From Mariprofundus sp. EBB-1 (GTDB lineage Bacteria > Pseudomonadota > Zetaproteobacteria > Mariprofundales > Mariprofundaceae), in NCBI RefSeq assembly GCF_003665155.1, contig NZ_RCFQ01000003.1, positions 120,731 to 184,730 of the forward strand: DNA of 64,000 bases, in the 5' to 3' direction. The translations under genes were made by a program, and so were the position numbers. Positions 8,918 through 19,171 of this stretch are shown piece by piece (position 1 is the first letter of the stretch; each line of letters starts with the position of its first letter). Below the pieces are notes generated by a model that saw nothing but the letters and a program-made list of their open reading frames with translations, had not been told where the DNA came from and made no database searches.

Positions 8918-11014
8918 ATGGTTCACTTCTTACGTTTTACATATAGCGCATGCATGTTGATGTCGCTCCTGTTGGCATCGAATGCGGCTGCAGGGCCGGT
9001 AGATATTGATGCGGATGAGATAAGCCGTAATGCTGATGGTGTGGTGATAGCGCGTGGGCATGTAGTGATTAAGCGTGAATGGGATACGCTGATGGCTGAT
9101 GAAGTGGTCTATCGAACCAAGGAGCATGTGCTTGAAGCCAAGGGCCATGTGGTGATCAAGTCGGATAAATCCACCATTCAAACAGACAAAGCTATCATGC
9201 AAACACAGAGCAAAACCGGGCATATGAACCATGCCGTGATTTCATTGCCTGGTGGAGAACGATTGACCGCCGAGCGGGTCAAGCGAATCGATGATCAAAC
9301 CTATGAAGCCGAAAAAGTACTGTTTTCATCGTGCCCTATTGATGAAGAGTCCTGGCGTGTGGCTGCAAGCCGAGCGGTGCTTGATCAACACGATGGAAGC
9401 CTGACTGCAACCCATGCACGTTTTGAATTATGGCAAATACCCGTTTTATACGCCCCCTGGTGGCAACAACCATTAAAACGTAAATCTGGTCTGCTGATGC
9501 CAACAGTTGCCACAGGAAAGCGCCGGGGTACTGAGCTGAGTATGCCTTATTATATTGCACCACAGGCGAATTGGGATGCTACATTAATACCGCACTGGAT
9601 GAGTGCGCGCGGAGTGATGGGGGAGGCAGAGTTGCGCCACCTGTCGAGCCTTGGTTATGCGCAAGTAAACCTCGCCGGGATTGATGATGCTGTGACGGGG
9701 TCAGTACGAAATCGTTTGGGTGGGGACTTGCGGTGGACTTTACCTGCGGGTATGCAACTGGCTGCCAAGGCTGATCATGTAAGTGATCGGCTCTATGTAG
9801 CCGATTACGCAACAGGAGAGCAAATAAGTTCAGTGTATCTGCAGAGTGCCGCGACCTTATCACAGGCAGGGCAATATAAAGGTTTTCAAGGCGATTGGTC
9901 GCTGCAGGCAGGGCACATACAAAACCTTCGGCGAAAGAGTAATGCGACGACATTACAAATCTTACCGCGCTTACAAAGCCATGCTGAGTGGGCTGTGTCA
10001 CCTAACTTTATTGTGCACGTTGACCAACAAAGTACACGCTTTAACCGGCGCAGCAGGGTAGATGGTTGGCGTTTAAATGTGCACCCTTATATTGAAATGC
10101 CGTGGGAGCTGCCTAGTGGCGGCTTGTCGGCACAATTGACTGCTGGGCTGCAGCACACGCGTTATTGGTTGCAACAAACGGCATTGGTTGATTCAACTCC
10201 CACACGTACAACTGGAGAGGTTGCACTGCAGGTGCGTTCAGATTTTGAGCATGTTGGAGAAAACCAATCATGGCGTCATGTGATTTCTCCAATTGTGCGT
10301 TATGATTATATTGGTGCTCCGATGCAGTCGCTGTTGCCGAATTTTGATTCAGCCTTTGGCTTGCTAACCTGGAGTAATCTGCTTTCAGGCAATCGATTTT
10401 CCGGCCTTGACCGCATTGAAAAAACTAATCGATTTAGTTTTTTGCTTGAAAATAGACTGCAATTTAAAGAGCTCGGAGATGCTGCGGCACGTGATGTATT
10501 GATCGTTCGAGGTGGCGTTTCTTATGATTTGGCGCAGAAGAGTGTTGATACAGCCTTGAAAGCAGCACCTACACGGCCATTTTCTAATTTGTTGGGTGAA
10601 CTAACCTGGCGGCCAGTTAGCTATATAAGAATATACAATAGCGGTCAGTACAATGCTGGGGATCGGTATTGGGCAAGTATCAATTCATCTTTAACTTTAT
10701 CAGTGTCAGACAATAAGTTTAAGGTGGGTTATCGGTTTACTGATGCCCGTTACGCAACACAGGCGCAGTTATTTAATGTGAGCACCAGTGTTAGTTTGGT
10801 CAATCGTTGGAAGGCGACGGGTAATTGGCAATATGACATGCTTCTCAAACTATCTCAGCAGACATCGATAGGCATACAATATACACACCCTTGTTGGACA
10901 GTGGGCCTTGATGCTTACAAAACAAACAGTCCGGCTGGTACCGGTACATCGTCAAACTATGGTTTCCATTTGTTGCTCGAATTTAAGGGGCTGGGTAGCG
11001 TTGGTTCCTCATAG
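8918..11014 (+). CDS. lptD: LPS-assembly outer-membrane protein LptD
   Basis: 698 residues. Signal peptide at residues 1-25 (cleavage near SNAAAG), LptA-like jellyroll at about 28-140 (VDIDADEISRNADGVVIARG), then the LptD barrel domain (APWWQQPLKRKSGLLMPT) to the C-terminus. LptD with LptE inserts lipopolysaccharide into the outer leaflet. Only two cysteines of the usual disulfide set are evident, C139 (SSCPID) and C659 (HPCWTVGL), equivalent by position to one of the two interdomain disulfides of E. coli LptD. It is shorter than the 784-residue E. coli protein. It lies upstream of surA, which helps fold LptD in known systems. Confidence 0.95.
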   Translation: MVHFLRFTYSACMLMSLLLASNAAAGPVDIDADEISRNADGVVIARGHVVIKREWDTLMADEVVYRTKEHVLEAKGHVVIKSDKSTIQTDKAIMQTQSKTGHMNHAVISLPGGERLTAERVKRIDDQTYEAEKVLFSSCPIDEESWRVAASRAVLDQHDGSLTATHARFELWQIPVLYAPWWQQPLKRKSGLLMPTVATGKRRGTELSMPYYIAPQANWDATLIPHWMSARGVMGEAELRHLSSLGYAQVNLAGIDDAVTGSVRNRLGGDLRWTLPAGMQLAAKADHVSDRLYVADYATGEQISSVYLQSAATLSQAGQYKGFQGDWSLQAGHIQNLRRKSNATTLQILPRLQSHAEWAVSPNFIVHVDQQSTRFNRRSRVDGWRLNVHPYIEMPWELPSGGLSAQLTAGLQHTRYWLQQTALVDSTPTRTTGEVALQVRSDFEHVGENQSWRHVISPIVRYDYIGAPMQSLLPNFDSAFGLLTWSNLLSGNRFSGLDRIEKTNRFSFLLENRLQFKELGDAAARDVLIVRGGVSYDLAQKSVDTALKAAPTRPFSNLLGELTWRPVSYIRIYNSGQYNAGDRYWASINSSLTLSVSDNKFKVGYRFTDARYATQAQLFNVSTSVSLVNRWKATGNWQYDMLLKLSQQTSIGIQYTHPCWTVGLDAYKTNSPAGTGTSSNYGFHLLLEFKGLGSVGSS

Positions 11015-11162
11015 TGTGGTTGCTTGTATTTATTGATTTTTTTGATAGCGATGTTAAAAAAATATCATCGGGTTTGAGATGTCGTATTATTTGCGAACAG
11101 TTCGTAAAATTTGAGATAGCCACAGCCTCTTAACGAGGTTTGATATTTTTCTGGAGGCTTGA

Positions 11163-12878
11163 ATGCACTTCCCTTTTTTGTTGGTCAGTTTGTTGTTGCT
11201 GGCTTTGCCTGTGCGAGCAGAAACCATTGATGCAATAGCTGCTGTTGCCAATAATAATGTCATCACCTGCTTTGAAATAGAACAGGATACGCAGGAGATG
11301 CTAGTTCGACTGCGTCAGTCCGGGGCGGCAAACCTGCCAACTGCCGCGCAGTTAAATCGTCGTTCTTTGGATGCTCGCGTGGTTAAACTCCTGCAATTGG
11401 TGGAAGCAAAAAAACTGGAGCTCTCTGTTAGTCCGGAAGAGTTGTCCAATGCGATTCAAGATGTTGAAAGCAAGAACGGTATGATGCCTGGTCAGCTGAA
11501 AGAGGTGCTGGCACAACAGGGCTCCAATTTTGAAGACTTTCAAGAGAATATGCATGATCAAATACTGGTCAGTAAATTGATAAATGTTGCAGTGCGCAGC
11601 AAATTGCAGATTTCCGAAGAGGCAATCTCAGAATATTACAGGAAATACCTTGCTGTCCCTAAAGCGCGCCGCGAGGTGCAGATGGCACAAATTTTTCTAG
11701 CTCTTCCTGCTGAACCAACGCCTCAATTGCTTGCGGATGTGCGTAATAAAGCGCGCAATATTCACCAGCAGCTTATCGAAGGAAAAGATTTTACGCAGTT
11801 GGTGGCCATCTATTCAGAATCACCGGACCGTCAGCAGCAGGGCGTGATGGGATGGTTTATGGAGGGCGGCATTAGTCAGCGATTCGCGCCGGCTTTGGAT
11901 TTACCTGTTGGCGGTATTACCAATCCGATTCGCTCGCCTTCTGGTTTTCATATTATCAAAGCCACAAGTGAACGTTGGAAAGAGCCGGAGACACTCGGTG
12001 AAAGTCATGATGAAGTGCATGCGCGCCATATCTTGTTGCAAATTCCATCCTCTGCAGATGAGGCTACCCGCAAGAAAATTTTCCAGCGTGCAGAAGCTAT
12101 CTCTGAAGATATGCAAGGTGCCACGGATGAAGCGTTTGTGACGCGTGCCAAAGAAGCTTCACAGGGCCCTAGTGCTAGCAATGGTGGCGATTTGGGTTGG
12201 TTTACAAAAGGTGCCATGTTGCCGGTTTTTGAAAAGGCGGCATTTGCAATGCAAGCTGGTGAAACGAGCGCGGTAGTCGAATCTAAATTCGGCCTACATA
12301 TTATTCGTGTAGTCGCTAAACGTCATATCGATCCTAACTCACTGGAAGTGAGCCATGATAAAATACAGCAGATTCTGAGTAATGTGGCATTGCAGGATCA
12401 GTTGCCACGCTGGATTGCTAGCCTGAGAGCCGATGCGGATATCAGTTATCGTACCTGTCCAGGGGTAAGTGTTGAGCTGCCAGTCATTGAGGTTGGTGAA
12501 GAAGATGCGGCTCAGATGATCGCAAGGCTTGATACTGAATTGAAAAGTGCTTTGGATGTATGGCGCAAGGCATGGGCAAAAAAAGATTTTGCCACTTATT
12601 TTGCGGCCTATTCACCACTGTTTAAACCAGGAAAGGCATTTGCTGATATTGACGCATGGAAAGCATCTCGCCGTGACTTGATTGGAAACAAACAACATAT
12701 TCAAGTGGATATTCAAGATCTCAAAATCACCCACCTTGAAGGAAATCATGCACGTCTTGAATTTACCCAGCGTTATCAGGCAGATGGTTTTAGCAGAAGC
12801 GATTTTAAATTGATCTTGATGGAATATACTGACTCCCGTTGGCGCATTATACGGGAAATGACAGCCGTTCAGAAATAA
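11163..12878 (+). CDS. surA: SurA-type periplasmic chaperone/peptidyl-prolyl isomerase with extra C-terminal Cds6-like domain
   Basis: 571 residues against about 430 for E. coli SurA. Signal peptide 1-19, SurA N-domain (IAAVANNNVITCFEIE), and two parvulin domains: about 175-265 (EVQMAQIFLAL to GFHIIKATSERW) and about 282-385 (VHARHILLQIP to GLHIIRVVAKR). Unlike E. coli SurA it continues with about 110 residues (LDVWRKAWAKKDFATYFAAY) that match the NTF2-like Cds6/L,D-transpeptidase C-terminal domain also seen in the genes at 28574 and 29526. SurA escorts outer-membrane barrels to the BAM complex; the added domain may bind the cell wall (inference). RBS TGGAGG; the pdxA start follows after 10 nt. 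Confidence 0.92.
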   Translation: MHFPFLLVSLLLLALPVRAETIDAIAAVANNNVITCFEIEQDTQEMLVRLRQSGAANLPTAAQLNRRSLDARVVKLLQLVEAKKLELSVSPEELSNAIQDVESKNGMMPGQLKEVLAQQGSNFEDFQENMHDQILVSKLINVAVRSKLQISEEAISEYYRKYLAVPKARREVQMAQIFLALPAEPTPQLLADVRNKARNIHQQLIEGKDFTQLVAIYSESPDRQQQGVMGWFMEGGISQRFAPALDLPVGGITNPIRSPSGFHIIKATSERWKEPETLGESHDEVHARHILLQIPSSADEATRKKIFQRAEAISEDMQGATDEAFVTRAKEASQGPSASNGGDLGWFTKGAMLPVFEKAAFAMQAGETSAVVESKFGLHIIRVVAKRHIDPNSLEVSHDKIQQILSNVALQDQLPRWIASLRADADISYRTCPGVSVELPVIEVGEEDAAQMIARLDTELKSALDVWRKAWAKKDFATYFAAYSPLFKPGKAFADIDAWKASRRDLIGNKQHIQVDIQDLKITHLEGNHARLEFTQRYQADGFSRSDFKLILMEYTDSRWRIIREMTAVQK

Positions 12879-12888
12879 GGGGGCTGTA

Positions 12889-13929
12889 ATGACCGTAATT
12901 GTTATCACCGCAGGTGAGCCTGCGGGAATTGGACCGGATTGTATTCTGCGCGCCTATGCCGATTGTCCTGAAGATTTTAAAGCCAGCGTGATTGCAGCGC
13001 CTGCACGCTGGTTGCAGCAGCGTGCAGATCAGATGCACATGATCGTTCCCATCCGAGAATATTGTCAGCTGGCGGATGCTGCAGAGGCTGTCTCATTAGC
13101 TGCGGAAGAAGCCTTGTATTGTTGGAATCCGATAGCTGGGGCCGGTGCTGCTGTCGTTGCAGGAACGCCTTCCGAACAGACCGCATCTGAAGTGGTGGGA
13201 TGTATTGAAGCTGCTGCTAAGGCCTGCCTTGCCAATGAGGCTGCGGCGCTGGTAACCGGGCCGATAGAAAAAGCAGTGCTGCGACGCACGGGTTTTAATT
13301 TTCCAGGCCATACTGAATTTCTAGATTATTTGGCTATGGCATCTGAGGCGGCGACTGATAAAAAAAGCAATTTTGTGATGATGCTGGCATCCGAGCATGT
13401 GCGGGTCGCATTGTTAACCACGCATATGGCGATTCGTGATGTGCCTGATGCTTTGAGCATAGAAGAGACATTGAAATGTTTGCGAATTGTTGATCAGGAT
13501 CTGCGTAATCAATTTGGCATTAAGGAGCCGCGTCTGGCTCTGTGTGGTTTGAATCCCCATGCTGGTGAGCAAGGTCATTTCGGACGAGAAGAGATCGATA
13601 TTTTAGCTCCTGCTGCGATGCAAGCACAGTCAGATGGCATTGATGTGGTTGGTCCATTACCTGCGGACACCATTTTTTCTGCATCGGTCAGACAGCATTA
13701 TGATGCTATCGTTTGCTGCTATCATGATCAGGGACTGATTCCATTGAAGGCATTGAGTTTTGGTGAAGCTGTTAATGTGACCTTGGGTTTACCATTTATT
13801 CGCACCAGTGTTGACCATGGTACCGCACTTGACCGGGTTGGGGCTGACGACGTATCGTGTTCGAGTCTGCAGGCTGCTATGGCTATGGCGCGTCAGATGT
13901 GTGAGGCCAGTGTAAGGCTTTCCAGATAA
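12889..13929 (+). CDS. pdxA: 4-hydroxythreonine-4-phosphate dehydrogenase
   Basis: 346 residues, usual family length. Motifs: ITAGEPAGIGPD at the N-terminus, TGPIEKAVLRRTG and FPGHTEFL, then the metal-ligand histidines in TTHMAIRDV, NPHAGEQGHFG and CCYHDQGLIPLKAL. PdxA oxidises 4-phosphohydroxy-L-threonine in pyridoxal 5'-phosphate synthesis. It follows surA by 10 nt and has an AAGGGGG RBS, so it is probably in one operon with lptD-surA, the same association seen in E. coli. Confidence 0.96.
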   Translation: MTVIVITAGEPAGIGPDCILRAYADCPEDFKASVIAAPARWLQQRADQMHMIVPIREYCQLADAAEAVSLAAEEALYCWNPIAGAGAAVVAGTPSEQTASEVVGCIEAAAKACLANEAAALVTGPIEKAVLRRTGFNFPGHTEFLDYLAMASEAATDKKSNFVMMLASEHVRVALLTTHMAIRDVPDALSIEETLKCLRIVDQDLRNQFGIKEPRLALCGLNPHAGEQGHFGREEIDILAPAAMQAQSDGIDVVGPLPADTIFSASVRQHYDAIVCCYHDQGLIPLKALSFGEAVNVTLGLPFIRTSVDHGTALDRVGADDVSCSSLQAAMAMARQMCEASVRLSR

Positions 13930-13957
13930 GAACAGTTCATTGGTAAAGGAGGTGTCT

Positions 13958-14530
13958 GTGCAGCTTAATCAACTCGTCGGGTCACTATTGCTCGCTTCGC
14001 CTTCCTTGCTCGACCCCCGCTTTAAAGACGCTGTTGTGTTGGTGTGTCATCACGATGCGGACGGTTGCATGGGGCTGATCATTAATCGGCCACGCTCGAT
14101 TAGTGTTTCTGATGTACTTATAGATTTGGAGATAGAGCTGGATTCAAGTCGAAATGTACATGATGAATCAGTGCAACGGGTCTTTGATGGTGGCCCTGTT
14201 GATGATTTTCGAGGTTTTGTCTTGCACGATGGGTGGAATGTTTACGAATCGACCATGCAGGTTACACCTGAATTGCATTTGACTTCATCACGCGATGTTT
14301 TGGAATCCTTAGGGCAAGGGGATGGACCTGAGCATTTTTTACTGCTGCTCGGTTATGCGGGTTGGGAGGCGGGGCAACTGGAAACAGAGCTGATGAATAA
14401 CGATTGGCTTATTGCACCGGCGAGTAATCAGATTGTATTTCAAGAGCCGCCAGAAGCACGCTGGGATTTTGGTGCGCGCTGCATGGGAATTGAACGTGCT
14501 CGTTTATCCGATCAAATTGGTCACGCCTGA
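13958..14530 (+). CDS. YqgE/AlgH family protein
   Basis: 190 residues from the GTG at 13958. That start is chosen because AAAGGAGGTG lies just before it (13945-13954); an upstream TTG at 13940 would place this RBS inside the gene. The family signature is clear: LLLASPSLLDPRFKDAVVLV, then GCMGLIINRP, VFDGGPVDDFRGFVLH, and LLLGYAGWEAGQLETEL. The YqgE/AlgH family is of uncertain biochemical role. It follows pdxA closely. Confidence 0.9.
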   Translation: MQLNQLVGSLLLASPSLLDPRFKDAVVLVCHHDADGCMGLIINRPRSISVSDVLIDLEIELDSSRNVHDESVQRVFDGGPVDDFRGFVLHDGWNVYESTMQVTPELHLTSSRDVLESLGQGDGPEHFLLLLGYAGWEAGQLETELMNNDWLIAPASNQIVFQEPPEARWDFGARCMGIERARLSDQIGHA

Positions 14531-14575
14531 TTATTCACAGTTTCATTGCTGAACAACTAAATCGTATCTTTTCAA

Positions 14576-15334
14576 TCAGTTATACGATGATTTAATGGTT
14601 GCTTTAGAGAATTCAAATCCTATTTGGTGCTGTTCTTGTTTTTCTGATAACTGCCAGTTTACTGCTGTTCGGTCGTGAGTCTGTAACCATTGGTTGGCTT
14701 GAGAAAAGTGCTCTGAGCCTAGAAAACCGCGATGGGCTGACAGAGGCGACGGATGGCTGGTTTGCAGCACATAGTGACGATTCTGGTCAATCATATCCCC
14801 CTTATCCTGGGCATATTTCCCCCATAATAGGAAAACGATGTGTTCCCGATGCTCGTTCAAGGCAGAGATAATGGCATCTGTGAACGGCTCCCATCCCTGT
14901 TTTTGATGTGAGCCTGCTTTGCCTGCTTCAACAGTCAGTACAGCATTGAGTAGCAGTACACCCTGATTGGCCCATTCCAACAGGCAACCATGCGCAGGTG
15001 CGCTGAAGTCGATTTGTGGATCTCTTGCCAGTTCTTTGTAGATATTACGTAACGATGGCGGGATTTTCTGTCCATGTGGCACGGAGAAGCTAAGCCCATG
15101 CGCCTGGCCGGGCCCGTGATAAGGGTCTTGCCCGAGGATAACCACTTTTACATCGTTAAAATTTGTATGTTCTAGTGCGGCATACCAGTTCTGTTGTTCA
15201 GGGTAGATGGTTTTGCTCTGTTGTGATTCTAAAAAATCATTTAAGGCCTGCATATACGGTTTGTCCAATTCAGCTGCCAGGTAAGGAGCCCATGATGCAG
15301 GTATATCTTGAGAGTGGTTCATGGGCATGATCAT
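14576..15334 (-). CDS. ung: Uracil-DNA glycosylase, family 1
   Basis: 252 residues from the ATG at 15334; further in-frame ATGs at 15328 and 15322 are also possible, and no strong RBS separates them. The frame is open 36 codons further upstream, but that part is not family-like. Motifs are intact: the catalytic water-activating site GQDPYHGPGQAHGLSFSV and the uracil/DNA-binding HPSPLSAHRGFLGSEHF. The enzyme excises uracil from DNA to start base-excision repair. Expressed toward yqgE, so the two genes converge. The C-terminal about 20 residues are extra relative to E. coli Ung. Confidence 0.95.
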   Translation of the reverse strand: MIMPMNHSQDIPASWAPYLAAELDKPYMQALNDFLESQQSKTIYPEQQNWYAALEHTNFNDVKVVILGQDPYHGPGQAHGLSFSVPHGQKIPPSLRNIYKELARDPQIDFSAPAHGCLLEWANQGVLLLNAVLTVEAGKAGSHQKQGWEPFTDAIISALNEHREHIVFLLWGKYAQDKGDMIDQNRHYVLQTSHPSPLSAHRGFLGSEHFSQANQWLQTHDRTAVNWQLSEKQEQHQIGFEFSKATIKSSYN

Positions 15335-15482
15335 AACCGCGCCAGGTGAAAATGTGAGGTGCTTTCTTTGTCTGGTTGTGTGCGTTGAGACTGCGGAAGC
15401 TAAGAGAGATAAAATATCTAGCGCGAAAGAGTCGTGCAGCATGTGGTTACGGCTTGTTTGAAAAGAGCAGTTGTCCTAACGT

Positions 15483-15518
15483 AAAACAGGGAAGCAACGT
15501 GAGTTGCTTCCCTGTTTA
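15483..15518 (-). terminator. Terminator of the tpiA-secG transcript
   Basis: A near-perfect stem of about 14 bp, with arms around AAACAGGGAAGCAAC and its complement and a short GTGAG-type loop. On the minus strand it is followed by TTTTAC. It lies about 100 nt downstream of the secG stop. The bases between the secG stop and this hairpin show no tRNA or gene. Confidence 0.75.
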
Positions 15519-15619
15519 TTGTTGGATGAAGCTTGTGTGTTAACCAGTGTGCGTGCGTACATCGCATGCTGTAACTCACCACTTCAGTTGTGCTGGTGCT
15601 CGGTTCAGGCGAATGTACG

Positions 15620-15991
15620 TTATTCTGCGCCGGGAAGACCGTCGGTAACAGGAGCATCACTTTTTAATAGAGCAGGGTTGAAGCCAACAGGTGCTTCTGT
15701 GTTGGCTGGTTGCTCAACAGGAACTTGATTGGTGACAGTACGATCAACAAGCGAACCGGTCTGTTGCTGGGAGAAAAATGCCAGTGTCAGACTGGTTACC
15801 ATGAAGGTAGCCGCCAGGCCGCCTGTCAATTTGCCCAGGAATGAGCCGGAACCACGGCTACCAAACAGAGTTTGTGCGCCGCCGCCGCCAAATGAAGCGC
15901 CCATGTCGGCACCCTGGCCGCGCTGAACAAGCACGACGCCAATCAGCGTCAGTGCTACCAGCACGTGTACAATAATTAATACTGTGGTCAT
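15620..15991 (-). CDS. secG: Protein translocase subunit SecG
   Basis: 123 residues. Two membrane helices (about 3-22 and 54-75) flank the conserved cytoplasmic loop VLVQRGQGADMGASFGGGGAQTLFGSRGSG. The C-terminus is a Pro/Ala-rich tail. SecG joins SecYE and aids SecA-driven protein export at the inner membrane. RBS AAGGAG precedes the ATG at 15991. It follows tpiA by 14 nt, the tpiA-secG arrangement common in Pseudomonadota. Confidence 0.96.
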   Translation of the reverse strand: MTTVLIIVHVLVALTLIGVVLVQRGQGADMGASFGGGGAQTLFGSRGSGSFLGKLTGGLAATFMVTSLTLAFFSQQQTGSLVDRTVTNQVPVEQPANTEAPVGFNPALLKSDAPVTDGLPGAE

Positions 15992-16005
15992 CTTTTAAAC
16001 TCTCC

Positions 16006-16755
16006 TTAACTCACTGCTTTTACAGTGGCGTTGACAATATCCATGAATGAATCGGCTTTCAGGCTTGCTCCGCCAACGAGTGCGCCTTCAACGCCGGGGC
16101 AACTCATAAGCTCTTCAGCATTGCCCGGGTTGACGCTGCCGCCGTAGAGAACGCGGCAATCGTGTCCAAGGCGTTGTAATTCCTGATGTACAAATGCATG
16201 TGTTTCGGTTACTTGTTCAGTAGATGCGGTTTTTCCTGTGCCGATTGCCCATACCGGTTCGTATGCAACAGTAAGCGGTGCGCCTTTTGGAGCACCTTTA
16301 AGGATGGCCAGCTGTTCAGCCAGAATAATATTGGTGACACCGTTTTCTCGTTGTTCCAAAGTTTCGCCGATACAAAGAATGGGTTCCAAGCCGTGTAACC
16401 ATGAAGCATTCATCTTGGAACGAATTTTGGCATTGCTTTCGCCGATAATGCTGCGGCGCTCAGAATGGCCAAGGATGACATAGTGGCAGCCAGCATCACG
16501 TAGCATGAGTGGGCAAATTGAGCCTGTGAAAGCACCCTTGTCTTCATTATATACGTTCTGTGCTCCTAACATGATACCCATGGAGGCTAGGCGATCAGAC
16601 ATGGAGTGAAGCAGTGTAAATGGCGGCATCAAGGCAATTTCAACATGATCAGGAGAAGGGTTTTGTCCAAAGGCGTCCATGAAATCTTTCGCTTCTTGCA
16701 GTGCTCCGTTCATTTTCCAATTGCCTGCAATCAAATGACGCGTTTCGTTGCTCAT
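16006..16755 (-). CDS. tpiA: Triosephosphate isomerase
   Basis: 249 residues, full length. Active-site lysine in GNWKMN (about residue 13), catalytic histidine in ILGHSERR, catalytic glutamate in AYEPVWAIGTG, and the phosphate-binding LYGGSV and GALVGGASLK. It interconverts dihydroxyacetone phosphate and glyceraldehyde 3-phosphate in central carbon metabolism. RBS TTGGAG lies 7-8 nt before the ATG. First gene of a tpiA-secG operon on the minus strand. Confidence 0.98.
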   Translation of the reverse strand: MSNETRHLIAGNWKMNGALQEAKDFMDAFGQNPSPDHVEIALMPPFTLLHSMSDRLASMGIMLGAQNVYNEDKGAFTGSICPLMLRDAGCHYVILGHSERRSIIGESNAKIRSKMNASWLHGLEPILCIGETLEQRENGVTNIILAEQLAILKGAPKGAPLTVAYEPVWAIGTGKTASTEQVTETHAFVHQELQRLGHDCRVLYGGSVNPGNAEELMSCPGVEGALVGGASLKADSFMDIVNATVKAVS

Positions 16756-16806
16756 GTTCAGTCTCCAAGAAGTAGTTTTTAAATAACGGCCTAAAAAGGG
16801 TCGCGG

Positions 16807-16834
16807 ATTCTAGGAATAATACCTTATAAGGCAA
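16807..16834 (-). promoter_or_regulatory. Candidate sigma70 promoter for tpiA-secG
   Basis: On the minus strand TTGCCT (complement of 16829-16834) and TAGAAT (complement of 16807-16812) are separated by 16 nt. The predicted start lies about 45 nt before the tpiA ATG. Confidence 0.5.
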
Positions 16835-17067
16835 GAAGCAATCGCCAGGGATCAACGAATATGAAAATATTGAACACATAAGCATGAAAATGATGTAGTG
16901 TGCGCAACTTCCTGAAAGAAGGGTGATGCAGTCATATAAGTATAGTGTTGGTGATGTGTGTCGCTCATTAGAATTAAAAAGGTCATGAACGCGGTTGAAA
17001 AAAGCCCATTTTTTTCACTCTCTACATGTTTTTTTTAGCTTGGAATAATAAAAGTGCTATTTAGCGC

Positions 17068-17096
17068 TTGCTTAATCACTTCGGCGGCGCTAGAAA
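17068..17096 (+). promoter_or_regulatory. Candidate sigma70 promoter for rpmE-rplU-rpmA
   Basis: TTGCTT at 17068-17073 and TAGAAA at 17091-17096 with a 17-nt spacer, ending 26 nt before the rpmE ATG. Each box has mismatches to consensus. Confidence 0.4.
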
Positions 17097-17122
17097 TCGC
17101 GCCCCTTTAAAAGCACGGAGAA

Positions 17123-17341
17123 ATGACGTTGAAAGCTGACATCCATCCAGAATATATCGCATCCAAGGTAACTTGTTCTTGCGGAAATACATTTGAAACT
17201 CGCTCGACTACAGGTGACATTCGTGTCGAAATCTGTTCAGCCTGCCACCCTTTTTACACTGGCAAGCAGAAGATTGTCGATACTGAAGGCCGCGTTGAGC
17301 GTTTCTACAAGAAATACGGCAAACCTGCGAAAGCAGCGTAA
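17123..17341 (+). CDS. rpmE: 50S ribosomal protein L31
   Basis: 72 residues. It keeps the zinc-binding cysteines (TCSCGNTF and [13 protein letters not shown]), so it is the zinc-containing C+ form and not the zinc-independent paralogue. L31 sits at the central protuberance and contacts the 30S subunit. It leads a short operon with L21 and L27. Confidence 0.97.
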   Translation: MTLKADIHPEYIASKVTCSCGNTFETRSTTGDIRVEICSACHPFYTGKQKIVDTEGRVERFYKKYGKPAKAA

Positions 17342-17356
17342 GCACGGAGACTTATT

Positions 17357-17665
17357 ATGTACGCTGTAATTAAAACAGGTGGCAAACAGTATCGTGTGCA
17401 GGAAGGTGATGTCCTGCGCGTTGAGAAACTGGATGCCGAAAATGGCAAAGAAGTAACATTTGACGATGTTCTTATGGTTGGCGAAGGCTCATCCATGAAG
17501 ACCGGTGGCGATGTCGCTAGCGCAACTGTTACTGGTGTAATCACCGAGAGCGGACGCGGTCAGAAGATCGTGGTATTCAAAAAACGCCGTCGTAAAAACT
17601 ATCGTTTGACCCAGGGTCATCGTCAGAGTTTCACCTCTGTACGTATCGATAGCATCAAGGAGTAA
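17357..17665 (+). CDS. rplU: 50S ribosomal protein L21
   Basis: 102 residues starting MYAVIKTGGKQYRVQEGD, the standard L21 N-terminus, and ending with the FKKRRRKNYRLTQGHRQ rRNA-binding block. RBS GGAG lies upstream. The gene is three bases before rpmA, the conserved rplU-rpmA pair that usually precedes obgE. Confidence 0.98.
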   Translation: MYAVIKTGGKQYRVQEGDVLRVEKLDAENGKEVTFDDVLMVGEGSSMKTGGDVASATVTGVITESGRGQKIVVFKKRRRKNYRLTQGHRQSFTSVRIDSIKE

Positions 17666-17668
17666 ACC

Positions 17669-17917
17669 ATGGCACATAAGAAAGCAGGTGGTTCCAGTCG
17701 TAACGGACGCGATTCCAATTCCAAGCGCTTAGGCGTGAAAAAATATGGCGGTGAAGTAGTTATTGCCGGTAATATCATTGTGCGTCAGCGCGGTACCAAA
17801 ATCCGCCCGGGTGCTAATATTGGCTGTGGTCGTGACCACACACTGTTTGCCTTGACTGATGGCAGAGTTGAATTTTATAAAAGTGCTGGCCGTACAACTG
17901 TTCGTATTACCGAATAA
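17669..17917 (+). CDS. rpmA: 50S ribosomal protein L27
   Basis: 82 residues beginning [20 protein letters not shown], the flexible N-terminal arm that reaches the peptidyl transferase centre, followed by [15 protein letters not shown]. The N-terminus shows no cleavable Firmicutes-type extension. A strong terminator follows. Confidence 0.98.
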   Translation: MAHKKAGGSSRNGRDSNSKRLGVKKYGGEVVIAGNIIVRQRGTKIRPGANIGCGRDHTLFALTDGRVEFYKSAGRTTVRITE

Positions 17918-17940
17918 ACATTCAGGGCTTTAAGTTATTT

Positions 17941-17973
17941 AAAAGGGTGCGCTAGTCGCACCCTTTTTTTTTT
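17941..17973 (+). terminator. Rho-independent terminator after rpmA
   Basis: AAAAGGGTGCG, a CTAG-containing loop and CGCACCC followed by a run of ten T residues. Textbook structure; it separates the ribosomal-protein transcript from obgE. Confidence 0.92.
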
Positions 17974-17987
17974 GTAAAAAATATTTA

Positions 17988-18104
17988 CTACGAAGAGACA
18001 GAGGTACAAAGAAGGGCGAAAAAACAGTTTGGTGATTGTTGCCGGTCCGGGATGATGTTGTGGATATCTGTTTTATTTTTCTTTGTGTCTTTGTATCTTT
18101 GTGG
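17988..18104. repeat. Imperfect terminal-inverted-repeat element with ACAAAG motifs
   Basis: The left arm (17988-18013, CTACGAAGAGACAGAGG then TACAAAGAA) and the reverse complement of the right arm (CCACAAAGATACAAAGAC then ACAAAGAA, from 18079-18104) agree at 20 of 26 positions. Both arms continue inward to AAAACAG. About 117 bp in all, non-coding, between the rpmA terminator and obgE. It looks like a small palindromic mobile or remnant element, but no target-site duplication is obvious. Confidence 0.5.
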
Positions 18105-18125
18105 TTCGGGCTATTTATGGTGTAA

Positions 18126-19163
<1,038 letters not shown>

Positions 19164-19171
19164 TAACTACA

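Larger units (their letters stand above)
16756..17122. other. Divergent intergenic region between tpiA and rpmE
   Basis: 367 nt between divergently transcribed genes. It holds a candidate promoter on each side, listed separately. The middle (about 16850-17040) is A/T-rich with poly-A and poly-T runs around 16990-17040, and I see no small coding frame with an RBS. Confidence 0.5.

Noticed and set aside
15519..15619. Possible tRNA-Leu after secG
   Set aside because: This is the usual location in some Pseudomonadota, but no cloverleaf, anticodon arm or CCA end can be folded here.
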